Origin: Sphingomonas sp. Leaf230
GTDB lineage: Bacteria > Pseudomonadota > Alphaproteobacteria > Sphingomonadales > Sphingomonadaceae
Assembly (NCBI RefSeq): GCF_001421745.1
Contig: NZ_LMKW01000012.1
Coordinates: 1 to 64,000, forward strand
Length of the DNA: 64,000 bases
Direction of reading: 5' to 3'
Shown: positions 9,237-17,498 of the stretch, piece after piece
Numbering within the stretch: the first letter of the stretch is position 1
How the letters are laid out: every line of letters starts with the position of its first letter
Notes under the pieces: generated by a model
Databases searched by the model: none
The model's input: the letters and a program-made list of their open reading frames with translations, nothing else
Told to the model about the DNA's origin: nothing
Position numbers and translations under genes: made by a program

Positions 9237-9895
9237 GTGATCTCGCCGGCTGGCTGAAGACGCTCTTCGGCCGCGCACCGACCAACCTCGCCCCCTATGA
9301 GCGCGCGCTGACGCACGGCAGCCAGGCCGCGGCGAACTACGAGCGACTCGAGTTCCTCGGCGACCGCGTCCTCGGCCTGATCATCGCCGAATGGCTGTAC
9401 GAACTGTTTGCCACAGACCCCGAAGGCTCGCTGTCGAAACGCCTCAACGCGCTCGTCACCGGCCCGGTCTGCGCCGATGTCGCGCGAGAACTCGGCGTCC
9501 GCGCGCACCTCAAGCTCGGCAAGCAGGCGCGCGACGACGGCGCCAGCGACAGCGACAACGTGCTCGGCGACGTAATGGAAGCGCTGATCGGCGCCTGGTA
9601 TCAGGAAGCCGGCCTAGACGCCGCCCGCAAGTTCGTCCGCGGCGCCTGGGGAGACAGGGTGCAAGCCGGCGCCAAGGCCCCGCAACATCCCAAATCCGCC
9701 CTCCAGGAATGGGCCGCCGCCCACAACCGCAAGCCCCCCGAATACACCATCGTCGAACGCACCGGCCCCGGCCACGCCCCCAAATTCACGATGCTGGTGT
9801 CGGTCGGCAAGCTCGCCGAAGCGACCGCGACGGGCTCCAGCAAGCAGGAAGCCGAAACGGCGGCGGCCAAAGCGCTGCTGGAGAAGCTGGGCTGA
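9233..9895 (+). CDS. rnc: Ribonuclease III
   Basis: Endonuclease cutting double-stranded RNA, needed for rRNA processing and mRNA turnover. The signature YERLEFLGDRVLGL sits near residues 35-48, with the second acidic cluster in DVMEALIGA. A double-stranded-RNA-binding domain fills about residues 150-220 (PKSALQEW ... GSSKQEAETAAAKALL). I chose the TTG at 9233, which overlaps the lepB stop by four bases and follows GGGGAAGG. A GTG four bases on is out of frame. The resulting 220 residues match family length. Confidence 0.92.
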   Translation: MSDLAGWLKTLFGRAPTNLAPYERALTHGSQAAANYERLEFLGDRVLGLIIAEWLYELFATDPEGSLSKRLNALVTGPVCADVARELGVRAHLKLGKQARDDGASDSDNVLGDVMEALIGAWYQEAGLDAARKFVRGAWGDRVQAGAKAPQHPKSALQEWAAAHNRKPPEYTIVERTGPGHAPKFTMLVSVGKLAEATATGSSKQEAETAAAKALLEKLG

Positions 9896-9902
9896 GAAGA
9901 AT

Positions 9903-10044
9903 GGTTCACGCGGAGACGCGGAGCCGCGGAGGTGTTGCGGTTGGAACTCCGGTCGTGCCCCGAACGCCTCCGAGATAATCGGCGGCGCATGATCGCACAC
10001 GGCGCGAGCCCCATTCACACAATCTCCGCGTCTCCGCGTGAACC
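9903..10044. repeat. Type E palindrome, copy 1
   Basis: Outer arms GGTTCACGCGGAGACGCGG and TCCGCGTCTCCGCGTGAACC lie about 100 bases apart. It fills the rnc-era gap, so the lepB-rnc-era transcript would carry a long hairpin here. A related copy lies at 55374-55575. Confidence 0.8.
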
Positions 10045-10168
10045 AACTTCTCTTTCCTAAACTGTGAACCGCGCGACGACGGGCAGGGCCGCAATTCGGC
10101 GGGAATGACGCGAGGGCGTTTTGTCTGTATGACCGCCCCCGAATATCCCGATGCCGAAAAGAGCCTAA

Positions 10169-11092
10169 GTGACCGAACCTGCTACTTCTGAAATCTCCGC
10201 CCCCAAGCATTGCGGCCTGGTCGCCATCGTCGGCGCGCCGAACGCGGGCAAGTCGACGCTCGTCAACGCGCTCGTCGGCCAGAAGGTCGCGATCGTCAGC
10301 CCGAAGGCGCAGACGACTCGCGCGAAGCTGATGGGCGTTGCGATCGAGGGCGACACGCAGATCCTGCTCGTCGACACCCCCGGCATCTTCGAGCCCAAGC
10401 GCCGCTTCGACCGCGCGATGGTCGCCGCCGCCTGGGGTGGCGCGGAAGGGTCGGACATCATCGCGCTTGTGGTCGACGCGAAGGGCGGGATCGGCGGCAA
10501 GGTCACGACGATCGTCGAGTCGCTGGTCGGCCGCACCGAGCCGATCTGGCTGATCCTCAACAAGGTCGATCTCGCCGACAAGACCAAGCTGCTGATCCAC
10601 GCCGAGAAACTCAACGCACTGCTCCCGTTCGCCGAGACGTTCTTCATCAGCGCCGGCACCGGCGACGGCCTCGCCCACTTCAAGACGCAGCTCGCCAAGG
10701 CGATGCCCGAAGGCCCGTGGCACTACCCCGAGGACCAGGTCTCCGACTCGACCGAGCGCGCGCTGGCGTCCGAAGTGACGCGCGAGCAGCTTTACCTCCA
10801 GCTCCACGCCGAACTCCCCTATGCGAGCACGATCGAGACCGAGCAGTATATCGAACGCCAGGACGGGTCGTTGGAAATCCACCAGCAGATCCTCGTCGAA
10901 CGCCCCACCCAGCGGGCCATCGTGCTCGGCAAGGGCGGCGTCCGCATCAAGGAAATCGGCGCCCGCTCCCGCATCGAACTGTCCTCGATCACCGGCAAGC
11001 CCGTCCATCTATACCTGCACGTAAAGGTAAAGCCGGGCTGGGACGAAGACCGCGAAGTCTACCGCGACATGGGCCTCGACTGGGTCGACTGA
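10169..11092 (+). CDS. era: GTPase Era
   Basis: GTP-binding protein that attaches to 16S rRNA during 30S subunit maturation. The P-loop GAPNAGKST is at residues 22-30, with switch region DTPGIFEPK, the guanine-specificity motif NKVDLADK, and a C-terminal KH domain containing VLGKGGVRIKEIG. At 307 residues it matches the family. It starts with GTG. It follows rnc after 273 bases that are almost filled by a type E palindrome. Confidence 0.95.
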   Translation: MTEPATSEISAPKHCGLVAIVGAPNAGKSTLVNALVGQKVAIVSPKAQTTRAKLMGVAIEGDTQILLVDTPGIFEPKRRFDRAMVAAAWGGAEGSDIIALVVDAKGGIGGKVTTIVESLVGRTEPIWLILNKVDLADKTKLLIHAEKLNALLPFAETFFISAGTGDGLAHFKTQLAKAMPEGPWHYPEDQVSDSTERALASEVTREQLYLQLHAELPYASTIETEQYIERQDGSLEIHQQILVERPTQRAIVLGKGGVRIKEIGARSRIELSSITGKPVHLYLHVKVKPGWDEDREVYRDMGLDWVD

Positions 11093-11108
11093 CCCTCGTC
11101 AAAAAGAC

Positions 11109-11373
11109 TGTTCCCCCGCGAAGGCGGGGGCCCAGACTGGACTCCCGCCTTCGCGGGAGAACAATCTTCCGTGGTTCACGAGGGGCACTGAAGTCCCCAA
11201 TCCACCACCACCCCGGCGAAGGCCGGGGCCCAATTGGGGGACGCCCATAACGGCGGGCAGTGCATCGTTACTGCGACCTCTCCAATTGGACCCCGGCCTT
11301 CGCCGGGGGGGAAGCGGTGTGGCGTAACGTCTGGAAAAAAAGCAGGATGTCCCCCCGCCTTCGCGGGGGAACA
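11109..11373. repeat. Cluster of palindromes: type A, type B, then half of type A
   Basis: A full type A element (11109-11163), a full type B element (about 11205-11311) and a single A arm (about 11350-11373) stand in a row between the convergent era and sirtuin genes. Nothing else coding is visible in this gap. Confidence 0.85.
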
Positions 11374-11376
11374 AGC

Positions 11377-12108
11377 TTATGACAGAAGCTCGTCCACCCA
11401 AGCCGGCACCAAGACCCCAGCCGCCCCGATCCGCGTCTCCTCGAAGAACACGCTCCCCATCGAAGGATCGAGGTTCAACTCCAGCGTCCGCGCCCCATGA
11501 TACGCCGCGGTCTGCACGAACCCCGCCGCCGGATAAACCGCCCCAGAAGTCCCGATCGAAACGAACAGATCGGCCTTCGCCAACGCCGCCTCGATCCGCT
11601 CCATCTGGTACGGCATCTCCCCAAAGAACACGATGTCCGGCCGCAACGCCGCCGCCCCGCACGCCCCGCACACCGAACCCTCCGGCAACGCCCCCGACCA
11701 AGGCTCACGCGCCCCACAAACGGCACACAGCGCCGACAACAACTCGCCATGCATATGCAGCATCCGCGTCGCCCCCGCCCGCTCGTGCAAATCGTCGACA
11801 TTCTGCGTGACGATCAGCAGCTCGCCCTCCCAAGCCGCATCCAGCCGCGCCAGTGCGTGGTGCGCCGCGTTAGGCTCGACCGTCGCCAGAGCCGCGCGCC
11901 GCAGATCGTAGAACCGGTGCACCAGTTCCGGATCCGCCGCGAGCGCCTCGGGCGTGCAGACATCCTCGATCCGATAGCATTTTGGAGCCAGATCGTTTTC
12001 GTAAACATCCCAATAGGTTACGCCGCCCTTAGAGCGAAATGTCGGGACGCCGGACTCGGCGGAAACGCCCGCGCCCGTCAGGATTACAATGTTCTGGATA
12101 TCGCGCAT
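11377..12108 (-). CDS. cobB: NAD-dependent protein deacylase, Sir2 family
   Basis: Removes acyl groups from lysines using NAD. The 243-residue protein shows TGAGVSAESGVPTFR at residues 11-25, TQNVDDLHERAG at 101-112, the catalytic HMHG (His120), and two zinc pairs Cys128/Cys131 and Cys147/Cys150. A Tyr67-x-x-Arg70 pair (FYDLRR) is the mark of class III, SIRT5/CobB-like enzymes that accept succinyl and other acidic acyl groups. The start ATG at 12108 gives the usual short N-terminus. No close operon partner. Confidence 0.9.
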   Translation of the reverse strand: MRDIQNIVILTGAGVSAESGVPTFRSKGGVTYWDVYENDLAPKCYRIEDVCTPEALAADPELVHRFYDLRRAALATVEPNAAHHALARLDAAWEGELLIVTQNVDDLHERAGATRMLHMHGELLSALCAVCGAREPWSGALPEGSVCGACGAAALRPDIVFFGEMPYQMERIEAALAKADLFVSIGTSGAVYPAAGFVQTAAYHGARTLELNLDPSMGSVFFEETRIGAAGVLVPAWVDELLS

Positions 12109-12280
12109 GGCGACAGAATACGCGAGTGACGGAATGTCGGAAAGTGGTGGAAAGCAGCCTTTCCGCTTTGGTGCGGAGCAATACCAAGTCTCGCCAACTC
12201 GGCGGCGGCAATAGCCAAGTATTGTCGATAGACTGCAATCAGGATAAGCTGGAAGTATAAAATGTTTAGGGGAGGAAGAA

Positions 12281-12694
12281 ATGCGTAGATTCCTGCTTAG
12301 TATGATTGTCTCAATCATCGCATCGGCGGCCGGAGTACAGGCACAACAAGGGGGCGCGGGAGCGGGGCCGAACAACAGCGGTCCTGGAGACTTAAACCGC
12401 CAGCGGGTTTTCGAAGAGTTCCAAGTAGGCGTTGCCGACTCCAATCGATTGACGACGCGGCCTGTTCCGACGCTGCCGGGAGAAATTAGGCAGGGGCTGG
12501 ACGTTCACGATTCAAAGGGATTGGTGATCGGCAAAGTCGAGTCCGTCGGTAAAAGCTTTGCGACGGTATCGAGCGCGATCGGTAGCGTCGAGGTAGACTT
12601 CACCTCCTTTGCAAAAAACAAGAACGGGCTTTTGATCAATATGCCCAAGAGCAAGATCGACGTGCTGATGGCGCGCGGTCATCCGGCATCGTGA
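12281..12694 (+). CDS. Small secreted hypothetical protein
   Basis: A 137-residue protein with a clear signal peptide (about 21 residues, ...SAAGVQAQ), then a Gly/Asn-rich stretch and a C-terminal half that alternates hydrophobic strands (DVHDSKGLVIGKVESVG, VEVDFTSFAK). The C-terminal half is reminiscent of a PRC-barrel-like fold, but I cannot assign it to a named family. GAGGAAG stands five bases before the ATG. Base composition of the gene and of the 170 bases upstream is visibly more AT-rich than its neighbours, which suggests later acquisition or relaxed selection. It may be periplasmic. Confidence 0.7.
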   Translation: MRRFLLSMIVSIIASAAGVQAQQGGAGAGPNNSGPGDLNRQRVFEEFQVGVADSNRLTTRPVPTLPGEIRQGLDVHDSKGLVIGKVESVGKSFATVSSAIGSVEVDFTSFAKNKNGLLINMPKSKIDVLMARGHPAS

Positions 12695-12944
12695 GGGGCT
12701 GATAGGCTCAGCCCCCCCCCGTCGCCTCTTCACATGGCGGAGTGTTCCCCGCCGCACCCCGCCGCGCTGACGTCAGACTTTGAAAAAGCGGACCGGCCGC
12801 AATCGCGTGATCCGATCGGACCGATGCGTCCGGTTTCCCCTGTCGGACGTTGAGCAGCATCGACCACGCCACCATGGCCGTGCGCGACCCGTTCGCAGGT
12901 GCCGTGTCGGCGTCTAGGCCGGCAGAACTGAAGGATCCGATGCG

Positions 12945-13739
12945 ATGTTGACGAAGAAACTGGTGCTGCTGAGCGGCGTGGTCGCGGTCCTTGGCGGCTG
13001 TGGTCAGACGACTTCGACCGACTCGAACACCTCGACCGCAAACATCGCCATGGGCAACACTAGCGCCGCGGCGAGCGTGACCCCGGCCGTAAACCGCGTC
13101 CGCGGCGTCATCACCGCGATCGGCACCGACGCGCTGACCGTCCAGACCTATGACGGCAAGTCGGCCACCGTGCCGCTCGACGCCAACACCAAGTTCGCCT
13201 GGGTGGTGAAGTCCGACCTGTCGACGCTCAAGGATGGCGACTTCATCGGCACCGCGACGACTGGTCCCGACAACGCGTTGCGCGCGGTCGAACTGGTCAT
13301 CTTCCCCGAGGCGATGCGCGGCACCGGCGAGGGGCATTATCCTTGGGATGTCCCCGGCGCGGTCGCGGCTGCAGGCGGCGGCACGAATGGGTCCAGCGCA
13401 ATGACCAACGGTACCGTCGACGGGCAGAGCGCGATGACCAACGGCACCGTCGATGGCCAGAGCGCAATGACGAACGGCACGGTCGCGCAGCAGAGCGGCA
13501 TGACGAATGGCACCGTCACCGGCGGCGCAGGCAAGCCCGGTGAGACCAAGCTGAGCATCTCGTACAAGGGCGGCAAGGCTCAGGTCGTCGTTCCCGTCGG
13601 CACGCCGATCGTCCGGTTCGAGCCGGCCGAGCGCACCGTCCTCGCCAAGGGCCAGAAGCTGTTCGCTATCATCTCGCCGGGCTCCGCGGGCGCCAGGTCG
13701 GTCGCCGTAGGCAAGGACGGCCTGACGCCGCCGATGTAA
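12945..13739 (+). CDS. Lipoprotein with 11-residue tandem repeats
   Basis: A 264-residue probable lipoprotein: the signal ends in a lipobox LGGC (Cys at about residue 20). Residues 50-125 form a small beta-rich domain (VRGVITAIGTDALTVQTYDG ...) of the kind seen in DUF5666-like periplasmic proteins. Four near-perfect copies of SAMTNGTVDGQ follow (about residues 151-194), then a second beta-rich domain ending near the C-terminus. AAGGA precedes the ATG. The repeat block probably acts as a spacer between two envelope domains. Function unknown. A terminator follows the stop. Confidence 0.75.
   Translation: MLTKKLVLLSGVVAVLGGCGQTTSTDSNTSTANIAMGNTSAAASVTPAVNRVRGVITAIGTDALTVQTYDGKSATVPLDANTKFAWVVKSDLSTLKDGDFIGTATTGPDNALRAVELVIFPEAMRGTGEGHYPWDVPGAVAAAGGGTNGSSAMTNGTVDGQSAMTNGTVDGQSAMTNGTVAQQSGMTNGTVTGGAGKPGETKLSISYKGGKAQVVVPVGTPIVRFEPAERTVLAKGQKLFAIISPGSAGARSVAVGKDGLTPPM
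13395..13526. repeat. Four 33-bp tandem repeats inside a lipoprotein gene
   Basis: Four in-frame 33-base units, each coding a version of SAMTNGTVDGQ. The first three are nearly identical and the fourth has drifted (AQQ, SGM). Because the unit is a multiple of three, copy-number change would lengthen or shorten the protein without breaking the frame. Confidence 0.85.
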
Positions 13740-13766
13740 TCGCACTAAGCCTGTGATATAACTAGG

Positions 13767-13805
13767 AAAGGTCGGGGTGGCGCGAAGGCTATCCCGGCCT
13801 TTTCC
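13767..13805 (+). terminator. Rho-independent terminator after the lipoprotein gene
   Basis: Stem arms AAAGGTCGGG and CCCGGCCTTT, with one G-U pair and a 16-base loop, are followed by a T run. It lies 27 bases after the stop at 13739. Confidence 0.7.
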
Positions 13806-13956
13806 ATTTGGTGGCATCGGATACGCCAGGGCCCGTTGGTGTGACCTTATCGTAACCTTTAGCCGTTTGCGCCCCGATCACCGGCACGACCCCGTCTTCA
13901 AAAATCGCACGATCGCCGCTAAGACCCCTGCAAACCTGTATCCGTAAAGGCGCTGC

Positions 13957-15474
13957 ATGACCGTCATCACCGAAGCCGACCTGATCGAAAGCGTCGCCGA
14001 CGCACTCCAGTTCATCAGCTACTACCACCCGATGGACTACATTCGCGCCTTGGGCGTCGCGTACGAGGCCGAGCAATCGCCCGCCGCCAAGGATGCGATC
14101 GCGCAGATCCTGACCAACAGCCGGATGTGCGCCGAGGGCCACCGCCCGATCTGCCAGGACACGGGGATCGTCACGATTTTCGTCAAATGGGGCCAGGATT
14201 GCCGCCTGAACTCGACCCGCTCGCTCCAGGAAGTGATCGATGAGGGCGTGCGGAAAGCCTATCTCAACCCCGAGAACAAGCTGCGCGCGTCGATCCTCGC
14301 CGACCCCGCCTTCACGCGTCGCAACACCAAGGACAATACGCCGAGCGTGATGCATGTTGAGATGGTGCCCGGCAACACGGTCTCGATCGACGTCGCGGCG
14401 AAGGGCGGCGGCAGCGAGAACAAGTCGAAGTTCAAGATGATGAACCCGAGCGATTCGATCGTCGACTGGGTGCTCGAGATGATCCCGCAGATGGGCGCCG
14501 GATGGTGCCCGCCCGGCATGCTCGGCATCGGCATCGGCGGCACTGCCGAGAAGTCGATGATCCTCGCCAAGCAGTCGCTGATGGGCTCGATCGACATGGC
14601 GCAGCTGAAGGCGCGCGGGCCGAAGAACGACATCGAGGCGCTGCGGATCGAGATCTACGACAAGGTCAACGCGCTCGGCATCGGCGCGCAAGGCTTGGGC
14701 GGGTTGTCCACCATCCTCGACGTGAAGATCTTCGACTGGCCGACGCACGCCGCATCGAAGCCGATCGCGATGATCCCCAACTGCGCCGCCACCCGCCACG
14801 CGCATTTCGTGCTCGACGGCTCGGGCCCGGTGTATCTGGAAGCGCCGAAGCTGGAGGAATGGCCCGACGTCAACTGGACGCCCGACAAGGCCGCGATCCG
14901 CGTCGACCTCGACACGCTGACGCCCGACGTCGTGCAGACGTGGAAGCACGGCGACCGCCTGCTGCTCAACGGCAAGATGCTGACCGGGCGCGATGCGGCG
15001 CACAAGCGGATCAAGGACATGCTCGATGCGGGCGAGCCGCTCCCGGTCGATTTCAAGGGTCGTGTGATCTATTACGTCGGGCCTGTCGATCCGGTCGGGG
15101 AGGAAGTTGTCGGCCCGGCGGGACCCACTACGGCGACGCGCATGGACAAGTTCACGCGGATGATGCTCGACCAAGGCCTTCTGGCGATGGTCGGCAAGGC
15201 GGAGCGCGGCGGCGATGCGACCAAGGCGATCGCCGAGGCCAAGTCCGCGTATCTGATGGCGGTCGGCGGCGCGGCGTATCTGGTCGCGCGCGCGATCAAG
15301 GGATCGAAGGTCGTTGGCTTCGCGGATCTCGGGATGGAAGCGATCTACGAGTTCGAGGTCAGCGACTTCCCAGTGACCGTCGCGGTCGATTCCGCGGGTG
15401 AGAACGTCCACCAGCTTGCACCGCTGGTGTGGCGTGAGAAGATCGCGCGCGAAGGGTTGCTGACGCCGGCATGA
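13957..15474 (+). CDS. Fumarate hydratase, class I (iron-sulfur)
   Basis: Interconverts fumarate and malate in the TCA cycle with a labile 4Fe-4S cluster. The 505-residue protein carries the class I landmarks: CQDTGIV near residue 66, the glycine-rich KGGGSENKSKF, NCAATRHAHF in the middle and the C-terminal beta domain from about residue 320 (DGRVIYYVGPVDP-like). AAAGG precedes the ATG. It overlaps the next gene by four bases (ATGA). A class II enzyme (fumC) is also present at 58332-59720. Tartrate dehydratase is a less likely alternative given the fused, full-length architecture. Confidence 0.92.
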   Translation: MTVITEADLIESVADALQFISYYHPMDYIRALGVAYEAEQSPAAKDAIAQILTNSRMCAEGHRPICQDTGIVTIFVKWGQDCRLNSTRSLQEVIDEGVRKAYLNPENKLRASILADPAFTRRNTKDNTPSVMHVEMVPGNTVSIDVAAKGGGSENKSKFKMMNPSDSIVDWVLEMIPQMGAGWCPPGMLGIGIGGTAEKSMILAKQSLMGSIDMAQLKARGPKNDIEALRIEIYDKVNALGIGAQGLGGLSTILDVKIFDWPTHAASKPIAMIPNCAATRHAHFVLDGSGPVYLEAPKLEEWPDVNWTPDKAAIRVDLDTLTPDVVQTWKHGDRLLLNGKMLTGRDAAHKRIKDMLDAGEPLPVDFKGRVIYYVGPVDPVGEEVVGPAGPTTATRMDKFTRMMLDQGLLAMVGKAERGGDATKAIAEAKSAYLMAVGGAAYLVARAIKGSKVVGFADLGMEAIYEFEVSDFPVTVAVDSAGENVHQLAPLVWREKIAREGLLTPA

Positions 15475-16145
15475 CGACCCGCGCACGCAGAAGGGGGCAG
15501 CGCCCAGTCCGGTGGATCGTGGCCATCTTCCTTCTGCTTGTCGTCGCGATCGTCTACGCGCCGCAGTTGCTCGCGTTTCCATATAAGCAGCACGTCGGCA
15601 CCGTCACCGTCTATGCCGAGCGTCCGATCGATCCGCGGATCGGCAGCGAACTGGCGCGCGCGGAAGGGTTGCTGCGCGCCAGTCCGATCTACACCGGCCC
15701 GCTCGATCGGTCGCTGTTCCTGACGGACGGTGGCTGGCGGTGGCGCCTTCTGGCCATCCAATCGCCGGGCGCCTTTGCGTTCCGCCGGCGCTTCAGTTCG
15801 GCGATCGTCTTCAACCGCAGCGACGTCGGCGCGGATCGCGTGACGAACGGTCGTGCGATCGGCGGCACTCGCACGCTGTCCGGCGTGATCGCGCACGAGA
15901 CGACGCACATCATGATCGCCAACCATCTTGGCGAAGTGCGCAGTGCTATGCTCCCGACCTGGCAGCAGGAGGGGTATGCGGATCATGTCGCGCGCGAGAG
16001 CAGCCTGACGGACGCGGAGGCCGCACGCCTTCGCAACACCGATCCGGCCGCGCCGGCGCTGGTATATTACGATGCCCGCCGAAGGGTGGCGGCGGCGTTG
16101 GTCGCGAAGCGCGGATCGGTCGACGCGTTCTTCGCGGGCGGCTGA
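15471..16145 (+). CDS. Membrane-anchored protein with HExxH-like metallopeptidase motif
   Basis: A 224-residue protein with a basic N-terminus, one membrane helix (about residues 15-34) and a periplasmic domain. The segment VIAHETTHIMIANHLG (near residue 142) followed about 20 residues later by WQQEGYADHVA is the pattern of gluzincin metallopeptidases: HExxH plus a downstream Glu. Here it reads HETTH, with His, Glu and His all in place. I cannot name a family. It overlaps the fumarase gene by ATGA, so the two are translationally coupled, though a functional link is not obvious. Confidence 0.7.
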   Translation: MTTRARRRGQRPVRWIVAIFLLLVVAIVYAPQLLAFPYKQHVGTVTVYAERPIDPRIGSELARAEGLLRASPIYTGPLDRSLFLTDGGWRWRLLAIQSPGAFAFRRRFSSAIVFNRSDVGADRVTNGRAIGGTRTLSGVIAHETTHIMIANHLGEVRSAMLPTWQQEGYADHVARESSLTDAEAARLRNTDPAAPALVYYDARRRVAAALVAKRGSVDAFFAGG

Positions 16146-16215
16146 ACGAAGCCGAGCCCGGAACGCACCCCGGCCAGTCCTGTTGGTAATACGACCTTAT
16201 CGGAGCACGCTCATC

Positions 16216-16710
16216 ATGCCCAAGACCGCAATCGCCCTCGTCGCAGCCTTCGCCCTCGCGACCACGGCCTCGGCCCAGACCACCGCGCCGCAATCGGCGT
16301 CGACGCAAAACGGTCTTGGCGGTCTTGGTGGACTCGGCGGCCTGGGTGGCTTGCTTGGGGGTGCGTTGCCGAGTGTCGGATCGATCGGTGCCGGTAACGC
16401 CGCCGGCCTGCTCGGATATTGCCTGAAGAACAATCTGCTCGGGCAGGGTGGTGCGCTTGGCGCGCTGACCGGCGGACGGAATGCACCGCGAGCAGGCAGC
16501 ACCGCGAGAGCCCCGGCTACTGGCGCGCAGTCGATCCTCCAGCGTCTGACCGGGCGACAGGGGGTGCAGACGTCGCCGGGCTATGCCGCTGGACAAGACG
16601 GCGAAGTGCAGGCGCCGAACGGCCAGGCGTTTTCGCTCGACGACCTCGGCGGGCAGGTGAAGACACGGATGTGCAGCATCGTCCTCAACCGGGCGAAGTC
16701 GTTCCTGTAG
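16216..16710 (+). CDS. DUF2501 domain-containing secreted protein
   Basis: A 164-residue exported protein. It has a signal peptide (about 20 residues, ...TTASAQ), a run of GLGGLGGLGG repeats, then the DUF2501 core with LPSVGSIGAGNAAGLLGYCLKNN and a C-terminal segment VKTRMCSIVLNRAKSFL. The two Cys (in YCLKNN and MCSIV) could pair in the periplasm. The family includes E. coli YjjA and has no settled function. The ATG at 16216 was chosen because the signal peptide starts there; upstream in-frame residues are not conserved-looking. Confidence 0.82.
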   Translation: MPKTAIALVAAFALATTASAQTTAPQSASTQNGLGGLGGLGGLGGLLGGALPSVGSIGAGNAAGLLGYCLKNNLLGQGGALGALTGGRNAPRAGSTARAPATGAQSILQRLTGRQGVQTSPGYAAGQDGEVQAPNGQAFSLDDLGGQVKTRMCSIVLNRAKSFL

Positions 16711-16803
16711 GTGAGGCCGCGACGGAATAAGGGAGGGGCGCGGACACCACGCGTCGCAAATCGAGGTGTTTGCATCAGCAGCCCGCTCGGTCCTGCCTAT
16801 TTC

Positions 16804-16888
16804 CCGTCATCCTGACAAAAGTCAGGATCCAGAGTAACCCAATGCAGCCCTTTGCGACCCTGGATCCTGACTTTCGTTAGGATGACGG
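16804..16888. repeat. Type C palindrome, copy 1
   Basis: Arms CGTCATCCTGACAAAAGTCAG and CTGACTTTCGTTAGGATGACG are each themselves part palindromic and enclose a variable centre of about 30 bases. Related copies lie at 45334-45415 and 59733-59816. Confidence 0.85.
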
Positions 16889-17150
16889 CAAGGGTGGAGC
16901 ATTCACTTGTGATGCATCGGCTGCTTCAGCATTGGCCCGATGCACGTTTGATTGCCTGTTCCTCGACCTTAAAGGGGCACAGCGATGACCGGTGAGGAGG
17001 GAAAGTGAGTACCCGATCGCCTGCGCCTGCCAATATCGTCAGTTAGGCGCAGCGAGGGTGGCTTCAACGATTGCCGTCATCGTCAGCTCATGCAACGTCG
17101 TAAATGGCACTGTGTCGACCACCATCGCCACCCTAACACTCCCACAAACG

Positions 17151-17192
17151 AAAAGAGGCTGCCGGACCGTCTCACGACGAACCGACAGCCTC
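17151..17192 (-). terminator. Rho-independent terminator of the small transcript
   Basis: On the minus strand GAGGCTGTCGG and CCGGCAGCCTC form an 11-bp stem with one mismatch (T-C), followed directly by TTTTCGTTT. This is one of the clearer intrinsic terminators in the window. Confidence 0.7.
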
Positions 17193-17302
17193 CTGACATG
17201 GTCAGCGGCCGGAGAGCTCCAGCCCGGAGGACCATGCGTACCGCATATCCTATGACACGCGCGTTGACTGGGAGAGGATACTCCCCACGCATGTCGGCGG
17301 CG

Positions 17303-17359
17303 TTAGCGGTGCGTCCCCCGAACGAACCGAACCGAACTCACTGCTGAACCATGAGACAT
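17303..17359 (-). CDS. 18-residue ORF behind a near-perfect Shine-Dalgarno
   Basis: ATG at 17359 to TAA at 17303 encodes MSHGSAVSSVRFVRGTHR. The ribosome-binding site AAGGAGGTGATCC lies four bases upstream, which is tight but extremely strong. The peptide is basic and has no membrane segment or run of a single amino acid that would mark a classical attenuator leader. It may be a real micro-protein, or translation of it may serve to remodel the RNA downstream. Confidence 0.4.
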   Translation of the reverse strand: MSHGSAVSSVRFVRGTHR

Positions 17360-17498
17360 CGGATCACCTCCTTTCGCTTGTTGAAACAACGCGGCCAAGC
17401 CTGACCGCAACGCCAATGTGTGCCGACCGCGCCTGCGATACAAGCCTTGTTTTACGGAAGTTTTCGGTCAATTCTGTGCGACTGCCGGTTCAACGAAG

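Larger units (their letters stand above)
17145..17375 (-). ncRNA. Candidate structured small transcript with strong SD and intrinsic terminator
   Basis: Reading leftwards, GAAAGGAGGTGATCC (17356-17370) matches the complement of the 16S rRNA 3' tail over 15 bases. It is followed by an ATG and an 18-codon frame. Further along are four possible hairpins: GGGGAG/CTCTCCC (about 17270-17286), ATGCG/CGCAT (about 17233-17245), an outer CATGGTC/GACCATG stem (about 17197-17236) enclosing GGCTGGAG/CTCTCCGGCC, and a terminator at 17151-17192. No minus-strand gene follows before 16145, so this looks like a stand-alone RNA or small-peptide gene rather than a leader. Family unknown. Confidence 0.5.
16711..17498. 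other. Long gene-poor region holding a palindrome and a small-transcript candidate
   Basis: This 788-base stretch contains no convincing long gene. It holds a type C palindrome (16804-16888) and, on the minus strand, a structured transcript with a strong ribosome-binding site and terminator (17145-17375). Both are listed separately. I see nothing recognisable between 16889 and 17140. Confidence 0.6.

Noticed and set aside
13789..15582. 597-codon minus-strand frame opposite class I fumarase
   Set aside because: It is antisense to a well-supported enzyme and shows only Arg/Asp/His-rich filler sequence.
17083..17292. A 69-codon minus-strand frame inside the small-transcript region
   Set aside because: It reads straight through the intrinsic terminator, has no ribosome-binding site and gives a protein with no plausible pattern. 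The strong site upstream belongs to a different frame.
17356..17370. Plus-strand GGATCACCTCCTTTC, identical to the 3' tail of 16S rRNA
   Set aside because: Only 15 bases match and no flanking 16S sequence is present, so it is not an rRNA fragment. It is better explained as a strong Shine-Dalgarno on the minus strand.
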